6,337 bases of DNA, taken from CAYONZ01 sp964405465 (GTDB lineage: Bacteria > Bdellovibrionota > Bdellovibrionia > Bdellovibrionales > JAMPXM01). Below the pieces are notes generated by a model. The model saw only the letters and a program-made list of their open reading frames with translations. It made no database searches and had not been told where the DNA came from. Shown here one piece after another: positions 1-6,279 of the stretch. Each line of letters starts with the position of its first letter. The first letter of the stretch is position 1. Location: assembly GCA_964405465.1 (NCBI GenBank), contig CAYONZ010000097.1, forward strand, positions 1 to 6,337. Reading direction: 5' to 3'. The position numbers were made by a program, and so were the translations under genes.

Positions 1-1677
1 AGCCAGCTTGGTGCCATGGGAGATATTGAGCGGCGTATGGGCAAGATCGCCAATCCTAGTTGTAACCCACGTGATCTTTTAGCGTTGGCAGAGAGTTTAC
101 AGTCAGGTCTTGAGGCTTCGTTAGAGGCGGCGAGCTTGAATGAGGCATTGCCTTTGGCTTTAAAGACAACGGCGGAAGAAATTTCGAGCCGAGTGTTTGC
201 AACTCTGGTCGACGAGCCTCCTCTGCAAACAAAAAATGGTCACATGATTCGAGCTGGTGTGAGCGAGCGACTAGATGAACTCACTGAACTTTCAACCAAT
301 TCGCAAAAGCTGATCTTAGATCTCGAGGCGCGTGAGCGAGAGTTAACTCAGATCAATTCTTTAAAGGTTCGCTTTAATAATGTTTTTGGCTACTACATTG
401 AGATCACCCACACGCATAAAGACAAGGTCCCTAAAGATCGCTATGAGCGCAAACAGACTCTGGCCAATGCCGAACGTTACTTGACTCCTGAGCTTGCAGA
501 GTTGGAGCAGAAGGTTTTAACGGCACAGTCTCGTCGCATTGAACTTGAGCTTGAGATTTTTCAAGAGCTTCGGGAGTTTATCCTGTCTCGGGCACAGGCT
601 TGTTTGCAGCTTTCGCAGATTTGGAGTGAGCTCGATGTGATCACGAGTTTTGCTTGGATGGCATTTGAGCAGAATTTTGTGCGTCCACAGTTTTCTGACG
701 ACGGAAGTTTGTTGATTAAAGGTTCGCGCCATCCTGTTGTTGAACAAGCGCTAAAGGTTCCGTTTGTAGCCAATGATATTTTGATTCAAAACAACGAATG
801 TTTACTTTTGACGGGGCCCAATATGGCCGGAAAAAGTACCTTGATGCGACAGGTGGCGGTTTGCAGTATCATGGCTCAAATGGGCTCTTTTGTGCCGGCG
901 CAAAGTGCGTGTTTAAAAATCTTTGATCGTATTTTTACGAGAATCGGCGCGAGTGATTTTTTGGCTGAGGGCTTGTCGACTTTCATGGTTGAGATGAAAG
1001 AGACGGCAGAGATGTTAAAGGCTGCCACTCCTCATTCTTTGGTTATTTTGGATGAGGTTGGTCGTGGGACTAGCACATTTGATGGCATGAGTTTGGCGCA
1101 GGCGATTTTGGAATTTCTTTTAAAAGAAACGCGGGCGATGACTTTGTTTGCAACTCACTATCATGAGCTGACAGAACTGTCTGAGAAATTTTCAAACTTG
1201 AAAAATGCCCATATGGAAATCAAAGAGCAGAACGGACAGATCAGTTTCTTGCACCGTTTGCGAGCTGGACCCGCACAGAAGTCGTATGGGATACACGTTG
1301 CCAAATTAGCAGGGTTACCTGGAGCTGTGACCAAGAGAGCCGCTGAAATTTTGAAGCGCCTCGAAACTCGGGCGTTGACGACTCCGCCGCCACAGCTTGA
1401 TTTGTTTGCCTTGCCAATGGAGAGCGAGACTGACGATGTTGTTCGTCTCGAGAGTGAACCTTTTGTGTTTGATCCCGCTGTACCTGGCCTAGAGAATGGT
1501 TTTGTTTTTGGCGGTGCGAGACCCACTGGTGAAAATCAGAGCGATGGACCTTTGCAGTCTGGGGTTACAGAAAACGATTTGCATATTCTGGCAGAATTGC
1601 GTTCAATAGAAGTGAACTCTCTCACTCCGCTGGAAGCGTTGAACCAATTGGCAAAATGGCGACAAAATCTTTCTTAA
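1..1677 (+). CDS. mutS: DNA mismatch repair protein MutS, 5'-truncated by window edge
   Basis: MutS binds mismatched DNA as a dimer and uses ATP to recruit MutL. The reading frame is open to base 1, so the gene begins upstream; the ATG at 16 is internal because the codons before it (SQLGA) continue the MutS core. The mismatch-recognition domain with its Phe-x-Glu motif is therefore not in view. Visible in order: the end of the core/lever domain; the clamp region with FGYYIE and RKQTLANAERY (448-480); Walker A GPNMAGKST (814-840); the STFMVEM segment near 980-1000; Walker B LVILDE (1039-1056) followed by GRGTSTFDG; and FATHYHEL (1147-1170). A QLDLF pentapeptide at 1393-1407 matches the beta-clamp-binding consensus. 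It is followed by an acidic linker of about 57 residues, longer than the short linker in E. coli MutS, and then the conserved C-terminal helix region (SLTPLEAL). All ATPase motifs are intact. The stop overlaps the next gene. Confidence 0.98.
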   Translation, partial: SQLGAMGDIERRMGKIANPSCNPRDLLALAESLQSGLEASLEAASLNEALPLALKTTAEEISSRVFATLVDEPPLQTKNGHMIRAGVSERLDELTELSTNSQKLILDLEARERELTQINSLKVRFNNVFGYYIEITHTHKDKVPKDRYERKQTLANAERYLTPELAELEQKVLTAQSRRIELELEIFQELREFILSRAQACLQLSQIWSELDVITSFAWMAFEQNFVRPQFSDDGSLLIKGSRHPVVEQALKVPFVANDILIQNNECLLLTGPNMAGKSTLMRQVAVCSIMAQMGSFVPAQSACLKIFDRIFTRIGASDFLAEGLSTFMVEMKETAEMLKAATPHSLVILDEVGRGTSTFDGMSLAQAILEFLLKETRAMTLFATHYHELTELSEKFSNLKNAHMEIKEQNGQISFLHRLRAGPAQKSYGIHVAKLAGLPGAVTKRAAEILKRLETRALTTPPPQLDLFALPMESETDDVVRLESEPFVFDPAVPGLENGFVFGGARPTGENQSDGPLQSGVTENDLHILAELRSIEVNSLTPLEALNQLAKWRQNLS

Positions 1678-4055
1678 AAACCGAAGAGATTCAGAAGGCG
1701 ACACAGATTTTGCGTGCGCCTTGTTTGGTGCCCAATGGCGATGTGGAGCAAAATCTTTTTTTTCCGAATGCCGAATTTTCAGCCTGGCTCAGTTTGACTC
1801 TTGAAGCAAGATTGCGCGAGCATCCGCTTTTTGAGAAAGCTCATCCGATCGCTTTAGGTTCTTGGGCACGTGGGGAGCTTTGTCCGAAGTCAGATATTGA
1901 TGTGCTGTTTTGTGGAGATGAGTCAGCGGTTCGTGAAGTTGTCGGGGAGTTTGAGCGGCAAGGATTAAAACTTCGCTATCGAATGCCAGAGAATTTTGAT
2001 GATTGGATGATTGGTGTTGAGCCCTTTGATGTATTGGCTCTCTTAGGCGCTCGACCACTGACTGCGCAGGGTGCCCAGTTGCTTGAGGCTCAGCATGAAA
2101 AAATTAAAAAACGCGATCTGCGTTTTCGTGTAAAGCTTGTGGCGGCAATGCTCAAAGAACGTCGCGAGCGTGAGGTGCGCTTTGATTCTGTTTCGAATTA
2201 TCTCGAACCCAATTTGAAATATGGGCCAGGTGGTTTACGAGACCTACAGCAGGCCCAAATTGTGGCTGAGCTTTTTTCGGATCGGTTCAATTTTGATGAT
2301 CATGCGTTTCGAGTTTTTGCTTACTACCGAGACTTTTTTTTGACGATTCGTCAAAAACTGCAGCTTGGTGGTGGACTTGATTTGTTATTGGCTCAAGAGC
2401 AACATGATTTGAGTGATTGGTTGGGTTTTGCTGAGCCCAAAGCTTTTATGAAAGAGGTTCAGCGTGGGTTGTCGCGCGTGAGCTTTTATGCGGATTGGGT
2501 GATTGAGCAAGCTTTGTCGAGTGATAAGAAAATCAAAATGATTCAATCGCAATCGCTCAAGACGCCGAGTGATTGTTTTTTAGCGTTACGCAATTATCCT
2601 TCGCTTTTGATGCAAAATCGTGTGCGACAATCCCAGCATTCCATTTTTCCAAAACTTTCGGTGCGTACCAAAAGTAAGGTTTGGAGGCAGGTTGGAAATC
2701 TCATTTACGATCAGCTTCGCGCGGATTCGGCAGATCATTTGACGGTTTCTTTTTTTCGCTCGCGGTTGATTGATCGATGCGTACCTGATTTTGTTCCGTT
2801 GGTGGGGCATGTGCAACACGATCAGTATCATCGTTACACGGCCGATGCGCACATCATGCAAACGCTTCGTGAGATGAAGCGCCTGCATGCGAAGCCGAAG
2901 CTTGCGGGGCGATTGGCTCCGATGTTGAAGGCGTTGTCTGAAGCTGAATGGCGTGTTCTGATGTGGACATGTCTCTATCATGATTTGGCTAAGGGTCGAG
3001 GTGGGGATCATTCACAGCTCGGGGTGCGAATAGCAGAGCGGGATTTGCGTCGTTTTGGGGTGAGTGAAGCGATAGTGAATGATGTTCTTTGGTTGATTGA
3101 AAATCATCTTGCGATGTCGATCGCTGCGTTTCGTAAGAATCCACGAGACCCGAAGACTTGGCAGAGTCTTGCTGAGATCGGCGCGCATCACCGGCGCATT
3201 GATCTTTTGGCTGCATTTACGATTATCGACATTCGTGGCACGAATCCTGAAGCTTGGACAGATTGGAAAGAGCGCCTTTTGAGCGAGTTGGTTTCGGCTT
3301 TGAATTCTGATCAGGTGTCGCCGCTGCTGGAGTTTTGGCAGAGTGTACAAAAGAAGAAAATCAATTTGAGTCAAGAGTTCTTGCAGTCAATGGATAGCTA
3401 TTTGGTTGAAACTCTACCTCGCTCGGTTTTGATTCAGGATCTATCGGGATGGGTTAAAGCATGCGGTAGTTCAAAAGACGAGTCTTGGTCTAATATTTCA
3501 GTGGTCTCGGGTGCGCGTGGAACGCTATGGGTGCGATTTGCTAGTCGCAAAGATCGTCCGGGTCTATTCGCTGATTTTGTTCGCGATCTGGGTTCTATTG
3601 GATGCTCGGTTTTGCACGCCTCTATACAAACAGAATCTGTTTATGGAGCTTACGATTGGGTGCAGGTGAAAAGCTCGCGAACGGCCAAGCAGGTTGCGGG
3701 GATACTTGCATCTATGCTGAGCCGTCGCGCTGAGCTTGAAGCTCGTGAGCCGAGCGAAAGCCCAGCGCAAGAAGCTAGGCGCGAGGCAAATGTAGCGAAG
3801 TCGATTCGCTTTGATGCCATTGATCTGATAGCTCATGATCAAGAGGAGTGGATTTTTGCTTTTCGCGGGCGAGATCAATCGGGGGCTTTGCTTGCTGCTG
3901 CTGAAGCCTTGGTCGCTCATGGGCTTTCAATTCGTTGGGCTAAGGTGCACACTTGGGGCCGGCAAATCGAAGATATTTTTAGTGTGCAACCCTTGGCACA
4001 CGAAACGGCAGAAGCCACGGCAAAGAAACTGGCTGTCTTGACTAAACAAAATTAA
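1656..4055 (+). CDS. glnD: GlnD-type PII uridylyltransferase / uridylyl-removing enzyme
   Basis: In well-studied bacteria GlnD senses glutamine and adds or removes UMP on PII proteins, setting glutamine synthetase activity and nitrogen gene expression in the cytoplasm. This protein is 799 residues, somewhat shorter than E. coli GlnD (about 890). Domains in order: nucleotidyltransferase with GSWARGELCPKSDID (68-82; metal-ligand candidates D80 and D82); the GlnD-specific NLKYGPGGLRDLQ segment (186-198); an HD phosphohydrolase region with H399, H442-D443 and GRGGDHS (447-453); ACT 1 around 621-675 with KDRPGLF (632-638); and ACT 2 around 720-778, where the usual DRPG turn reads DQSG (740-743). 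A charged linker (about 690-715) joins the ACT domains. The ATG at 1656 lies 22 bases inside mutS; the nearest purine-rich GGAAG is 19 bases upstream, too far for a normal Shine-Dalgarno, so coupling to mutS translation is likely. No alternative in-frame start is close by. No glnB or glnA is in the window to confirm the partner. Confidence 0.93.
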   Translation: MATKSFLKTEEIQKATQILRAPCLVPNGDVEQNLFFPNAEFSAWLSLTLEARLREHPLFEKAHPIALGSWARGELCPKSDIDVLFCGDESAVREVVGEFERQGLKLRYRMPENFDDWMIGVEPFDVLALLGARPLTAQGAQLLEAQHEKIKKRDLRFRVKLVAAMLKERREREVRFDSVSNYLEPNLKYGPGGLRDLQQAQIVAELFSDRFNFDDHAFRVFAYYRDFFLTIRQKLQLGGGLDLLLAQEQHDLSDWLGFAEPKAFMKEVQRGLSRVSFYADWVIEQALSSDKKIKMIQSQSLKTPSDCFLALRNYPSLLMQNRVRQSQHSIFPKLSVRTKSKVWRQVGNLIYDQLRADSADHLTVSFFRSRLIDRCVPDFVPLVGHVQHDQYHRYTADAHIMQTLREMKRLHAKPKLAGRLAPMLKALSEAEWRVLMWTCLYHDLAKGRGGDHSQLGVRIAERDLRRFGVSEAIVNDVLWLIENHLAMSIAAFRKNPRDPKTWQSLAEIGAHHRRIDLLAAFTIIDIRGTNPEAWTDWKERLLSELVSALNSDQVSPLLEFWQSVQKKKINLSQEFLQSMDSYLVETLPRSVLIQDLSGWVKACGSSKDESWSNISVVSGARGTLWVRFASRKDRPGLFADFVRDLGSIGCSVLHASIQTESVYGAYDWVQVKSSRTAKQVAGILASMLSRRAELEAREPSESPAQEARREANVAKSIRFDAIDLIAHDQEEWIFAFRGRDQSGALLAAAEALVAHGLSIRWAKVHTWGRQIEDIFSVQPLAHETAEATAKKLAVLTKQN

Positions 4056-4102
4056 GTTACGAGCGAGACGTCGAGAGCTGAATTCAAGCCTCGGACACCA
4101 AA

Positions 4103-4124
4103 AGATCGCCCATAAGGGTGATCT
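4103..4124 (-). terminator. Hairpin with short T-tract on minus strand, candidate terminator of the 62-codon ORF
   Basis: AGATCGCCC (4103-4111) pairs with GGGTGATCT (4116-4124) around an ATAA loop; one pair is G-U in + strand RNA and an A-C mismatch in minus-strand RNA. Read on the minus strand, the stem runs straight into TTTT (complement of 4100-4103, partly inside the stem), as expected for a weak intrinsic terminator of the convergent gene at 4211-4399. On the + strand it is followed by GC-rich sequence, not U residues, so it would not terminate glnD. Its right arm shares four bases with the next hairpin. Confidence 0.4.
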
Positions 4125-4166
4125 GCGAGCAGATCCTAGCCGTGTGTCTGCTCGCAGATTTCTAAG
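4121..4166 (+). terminator. 13-bp perfect hairpin after glnD, candidate terminator
   Basis: ATCTGCGAGCAGA (4121-4133) and TCTGCTCGCAGAT (4147-4159) are perfect inverted repeats around a 13-base loop. The stem is 66 bases after the glnD stop and is followed on the + strand by TTTCTAAGTCTT, an imperfect T-rich stretch. It is best read as the transcription end of mutS-glnD, though the broken T-tract makes Rho-independent function uncertain; a role in 3'-end stability is the alternative. Each arm also holds a small internal palindrome (CTGC-GA-GCAG). Confidence 0.6.
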
Positions 4167-4210
4167 TCTTCTCGCGACTCTCATAGAATGAAGATCAAGA
4201 GTTTTATGTC

Positions 4211-4399
4211 TTAGTTGCCACTCGCAGTCTTGGTGAATTCTTGAAATTGAGATTCGAGAAATTGAATCTTGTGAGCCTTAAGATTTTTTTCAAGTTTTTG
4301 ATTGAGTTGATCGGCAGAAATATCCCATGAAGAATCGTCTGTTATGCCGGCGAGTCGCTTCATTTCGTTGCCAGGGTTTTCAGTGTGCGACGCAGACAT
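4211..4399 (-). CDS. Small hypothetical protein, 62 residues, acidic N-terminus and helical C-terminal half
   Basis: I do not recognise a family. The product is soluble: no signal peptide or membrane segment. It starts MSASHTENPGNEMKR, has an acidic DDSSWDISADQ stretch (about 21-31), then a Leu/Lys/Gln/Glu-rich segment (31-57, QLNQKLEKNLKAHK onward) that looks like one amphipathic or coiled-coil helix. The balanced composition resembles a real protein, unlike the Cys/Arg-rich overlapping + strand frame at 4327-4641. It lies in a gap otherwise free of genes and converges on glnD, with the hairpins at 4103-4159 between the two stops. Against it: no Shine-Dalgarno precedes the ATG at 4399, and none precedes the internal ATG at residue 13. 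No clear minus-strand promoter was found. Confidence 0.45.
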   Translation of the reverse strand: MSASHTENPGNEMKRLAGITDDSSWDISADQLNQKLEKNLKAHKIQFLESQFQEFTKTASGN

Positions 4400-4675
4400 C
4401 GAGGCATGGAGAATGTAAGTGTGGAGGGTTGAAACCTAGTTGCCGGCGGTCTTCCCAAAAAAACGGTGACTTTGGAATTTTTGGTTCGAATTGCATTTTG
4501 TTGTTACATAATTCTTGTTTGCTAAGGCGTTTTTGGGTTCAAGACGCAGTGGGTTTGAAGTCGAGGTGGGATATTCTTTCAATAGTAAAATCGGTTAAAA
4601 ATATTTTGCTAAGATGTTTTTTAGGTTGCTGGCGTTTGTAGAATGTTCAGCGATTCTGGTGGGTTTGTTCATAAA

Positions 4676-4691
4676 ACAAAATATATTTTGT
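4676..4691. repeat. Perfect 16-bp AT-rich palindrome
   Basis: ACAAAATATATTTTGT equals its own reverse complement. It lies about 200 bases upstream of the luxR-type start, in non-coding DNA. The symmetry suits a binding site for a dimeric DNA-binding protein; the stem is too AT-rich for a strong RNA hairpin. It includes TATATT, which could also act as a -10 hexamer, but no suitably spaced -35 was seen. Chance occurrence in AT-rich DNA is possible. Confidence 0.4.
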
Positions 4692-4776
4692 GTGATCAAT
4701 GAGCCAGGACCTAGATATCGTTTGTTGGAATCTTCAGCGCGAGCGACGGCTTGGGTCTAGTTTGATTGAAAAAAAA

Positions 4777-4850
4777 TTTCGAAGGTCTTGCGAAACTCCG
4801 AAAAACTGTGCAGACTTTTATATAGGTCGTATATGGATTGCGACTAAAAT
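4777..4850 (+). promoter_or_regulatory. Probable promoter/operator region of the luxR-type operon
   Basis: An A8 tract (4769-4776) precedes TTTCG-9 bases-CGAAA (4777-4795), then TTGCGA (4788-4793), then two AT hexamers, TATATA (4819-4824) and TATATG (4830-4835), that form an ATATA-5 bases-TATAT inverted repeat (4820-4834). TAAAAT at 4845-4850 is the best match to a -10 hexamer. None of these has a good -35 at 16-18 bases, so the exact promoter cannot be assigned; the region may need an activator or a non-housekeeping sigma factor. Confidence 0.3.
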
Positions 4851-4877
4851 CTCAAGAGGGAACAAATAACAATTAAC

Positions 4878-4885
4878 GGGAGGAG
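4878..4885 (+). promoter_or_regulatory. Strong ribosome binding site of the luxR-type gene
   Basis: GGGAGGAG ends five bases before the ATG at 4891, a near-ideal Shine-Dalgarno and the strongest in the window. It fixes the start of the LuxR-type gene and suggests high translation compared with the following genes. Confidence 0.85.
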
Positions 4886-4890
4886 CAAGG

Positions 4891-5268
4891 ATGCTCAGAG
4901 ATGTCCTGATTCAAAAGGGTTTGTCAAACCGCGAAGCTGAAGTTGCAGAACTAGTTTCAAAAGGTTTGTCAAATAAGGAAGTAGCGAACCAGTTGTTCGT
5001 AACAGAAAAAACGGTGAAGTTTCACCTGACTAACATTTATAAAAAAATGAGTGTTAAGTCTCGTGCTCAGCTTATCGTTTGGTGCTTGCCTCATCTTGGC
5101 TTTGTCGAGAACGAAGCGACTCAAGCTCCTGCGGCTCGTCCCGAGACAACAAACGCACAAGCAATCATCAACACGATTCCAGCTGGCAACGCAACGGTTG
5201 GATCTGTTTCTCCAATTCGCAACGACATCGGTTCTGGTAACGGAGATGTCGGCGCTTTTGGGATGTAA
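4891..5268 (+). CDS. Stand-alone LuxR/GerE-type HTH DNA-binding protein with low-complexity tail
   Basis: A probable transcription regulator of 125 residues. The LuxR-type helix-turn-helix fills residues 11-62: LSNREAEV (11-18), GLSNKEVA (25-32), the recognition helix region VTEKTVKFHLTNIYKKM (37-53) and SVKSRAQLI (54-62). All the usual conserved positions of the family are present. There is no receiver, PAS or autoinducer-binding domain before it, so, like Bacillus GerE, it is little more than the DNA-binding unit. Residues 72-125 are rich in Ala, Asn, Thr, Gly and Pro and end in a Gly-rich stretch (NDIGSGNGDVGAFGM), probably disordered. The start is set by a strong ribosome binding site. 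It is first in an operon with the thioesterase 16 bases downstream. The target genes and the signal are unknown; autoregulation at the inverted repeats upstream is a reasonable guess. Confidence 0.9.
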   Translation: MLRDVLIQKGLSNREAEVAELVSKGLSNKEVANQLFVTEKTVKFHLTNIYKKMSVKSRAQLIVWCLPHLGFVENEATQAPAARPETTNAQAIINTIPAGNATVGSVSPIRNDIGSGNGDVGAFGM

Positions 5269-5284
5269 TTAGAAAGAGTGTTCT

Positions 5285-5779
5285 ATGGCGGATGCACGAC
5301 CAGTCTCGCAATCTCAAGTGGTGATGACTGAGCTTGTGCATCCGATTCATACGAATGCATTGGGTACCATCTTTGGTGGTATCATTATGTCGTGGGTTGA
5401 TATTGCGGCTGCGATCGCAGCGATGAGGCATTGCAACCGCACGGTCGTAACTGCCAGTATCGACGGGCTTCAGTTTGTGGCTCCTGTTCGTACCGGTTGG
5501 ATCGTCAATCTTAAGGCTTCAGTCAATTTTACCGGCAAAACTTCAATGGAAGTTGGCGTGCGTGTTGAGGCAGAGAACCCCGTCACCAATGAACGATTTC
5601 ATACAGCCTCGGCCTATCTGACTTTTGTTGCGCTCGACGAGAGTGGCAACAAGGTGAGTGTTCCTCCGGTGTTGCCAGAGAGTGCAGATGAAATTCGCCG
5701 TTTTCAGCAGGCAGAAGAGCGGCGTCGTATTCGCCTTGCGCTTCGCGCATCGCAACAGCCTGTGCGAGGGCTGAAATGA
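5285..5779 (+). CDS. Hotdog-fold acyl-CoA thioesterase (YciA/BACH type)
   Basis: Likely hydrolyses acyl-CoA to free acid and CoA in the cytoplasm. The 164-residue protein carries the family signature H22-x-N24-x-x-G27-x-x-F-G-G (to residue 32) followed by D39, the position aligning with the catalytic Asp of E. coli YciA. Then come the ASIDGLQFVAPVRTGW strand region (57-72), FTGKTSMEVGVRVEAE (82-97) and a final strand, TASAYLTFVALDE (107-119). Length suits a single hotdog domain acting as an oligomer. The last 35 residues are an Arg/Glu-rich helix (EERRRIRLALR). An AAAGAG ribosome binding site lies six bases before the ATG. It sits 16 bases after the luxR-type gene and overlaps the PilZ gene by four bases, so all three are probably co-transcribed. 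Chain-length preference cannot be read from the sequence. Confidence 0.92.
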   Translation: MADARPVSQSQVVMTELVHPIHTNALGTIFGGIIMSWVDIAAAIAAMRHCNRTVVTASIDGLQFVAPVRTGWIVNLKASVNFTGKTSMEVGVRVEAENPVTNERFHTASAYLTFVALDESGNKVSVPPVLPESADEIRRFQQAEERRRIRLALRASQQPVRGLK

Positions 5780-6279
5780 GTTCCAAAAAAAAGAAAGACG
5801 ACGAGTCGGTTGAGTCAGATTCATCCACAGAGATGACGGCCACTAAGACTAATCCGTTATTTTTGAAGCCAGAAGCATTGGGTGAAATCAGTGTTAATTT
5901 TGATACGAAGCAAGTGAGCGAGAAGCGAACCGACGGGCGAGCTCCACTTTTAGGAAGCATTACAATATTTAAAGAGACTGGCGTATTCTGGGCGCGAGGC
6001 ACTTGTCTAGATTTAAGTGAAAGTGGTGCTGGAGGGCTGATCGGTAAGATCGCAATAAACAAGGGAGATACAGTGGTGGTGGAGTTTAGTTCTCCCTCAA
6101 GTGTCGCGACCTTTAGTGCTAAATGTGTCGTGCAGCGCCTTCGTACTTCAGATCAATCTGCAGATCAAATGCGCATCGGTTTTAAGTTCGTCAACCTGAC
6201 TTCGCTGACCAAGAAACGAATTGCTGAATACATCAAAGACGTGCGCAGCAAAGGCTTTGGCGATCAAAATACTTTTTGA
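5776..6279 (+). CDS. PilZ domain protein, predicted c-di-GMP receptor
   Basis: PilZ domains bind the second messenger cyclic di-GMP and pass the signal to motility, surface or polysaccharide machinery. The 167-residue protein has the two ligand motifs: RTDGR (51-55, RxxxR) and DLSESG (79-84, DxSxxG), followed by strands of the barrel and the typical ending MRIGFKFVNLTSLTKKRIAEYI (132-153). Both motifs are intact, so binding is expected. Residues 1-25 are rich in Lys, Ser, Asp and Glu and probably disordered; no signal peptide, membrane segment or second domain is seen, so the output partner must be another protein. The ATG overlaps the thioesterase stop (ATGA), with CGAGGG five bases upstream, indicating translational coupling. 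Confidence 0.93.
   Translation: MSSKKKKDDESVESDSSTEMTATKTNPLFLKPEALGEISVNFDTKQVSEKRTDGRAPLLGSITIFKETGVFWARGTCLDLSESGAGGLIGKIAINKGDTVVVEFSSPSSVATFSAKCVVQRLRTSDQSADQMRIGFKFVNLTSLTKKRIAEYIKDVRSKGFGDQNTF

Larger units (their letters stand above)
4400..4890. other. Long AT-rich intergenic region upstream of the luxR-type operon
   Basis: About 490 bases carry no convincing gene. The region is richer in A and T than the flanking genes and contains several homopolymer tracts (A7 near 4456-4463, A8 at 4769-4776), a perfect 16-bp palindrome at 4676-4691, a shorter palindrome AAAATATTTT (4598-4607), and two copies of TTGCGA (4788-4793 and 4838-4843). If the minus ORF at 4211-4399 is real, this is a divergent regulatory region serving both it and the operon starting at 4891. 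No tRNA fold or riboswitch core was recognised. Unusually long for this otherwise tightly packed window. Confidence 0.6.

Noticed and set aside
1161..1526. 121-codon minus-strand ORF inside mutS
   Set aside because: Antisense to conserved MutS sequence including the beta-clamp motif; no ribosome binding site or motif.
2586..3011. 141-codon minus-strand ORF inside glnD
   Set aside because: Antisense to the HD region of GlnD; composition rich in His, Arg and Gln as expected for a shadow frame.
4476..4500. GGTTCGAATTGC resembling a tRNA T-loop
   Set aside because: The bases flanking TTCGAAT do not pair into a T-stem and no acceptor or anticodon arm is found nearby.
4327..4641. 104-codon + strand ORF in the intergenic gap
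   Set aside because: Very rich in Cys and Arg, no recognisable domain, no ribosome binding site before its ATG, and partly opposite the more protein-like minus frame; typical chance frame.
4614..4760. 48-codon + strand ORF with a hydrophobic N-terminus (MFFRLLAFVECSAILVG)
   Set aside because: Could suggest a small membrane peptide, but there is no Shine-Dalgarno before the ATG, it runs through the palindrome at 4676-4691, and the second half looks random. Worth revisiting only if conserved.
5583..6062. 159-codon minus-strand ORF opposite the thioesterase and PilZ genes
   Set aside because: Entirely antisense to two well-identified genes, with no family motif; a shadow of their codon pattern.
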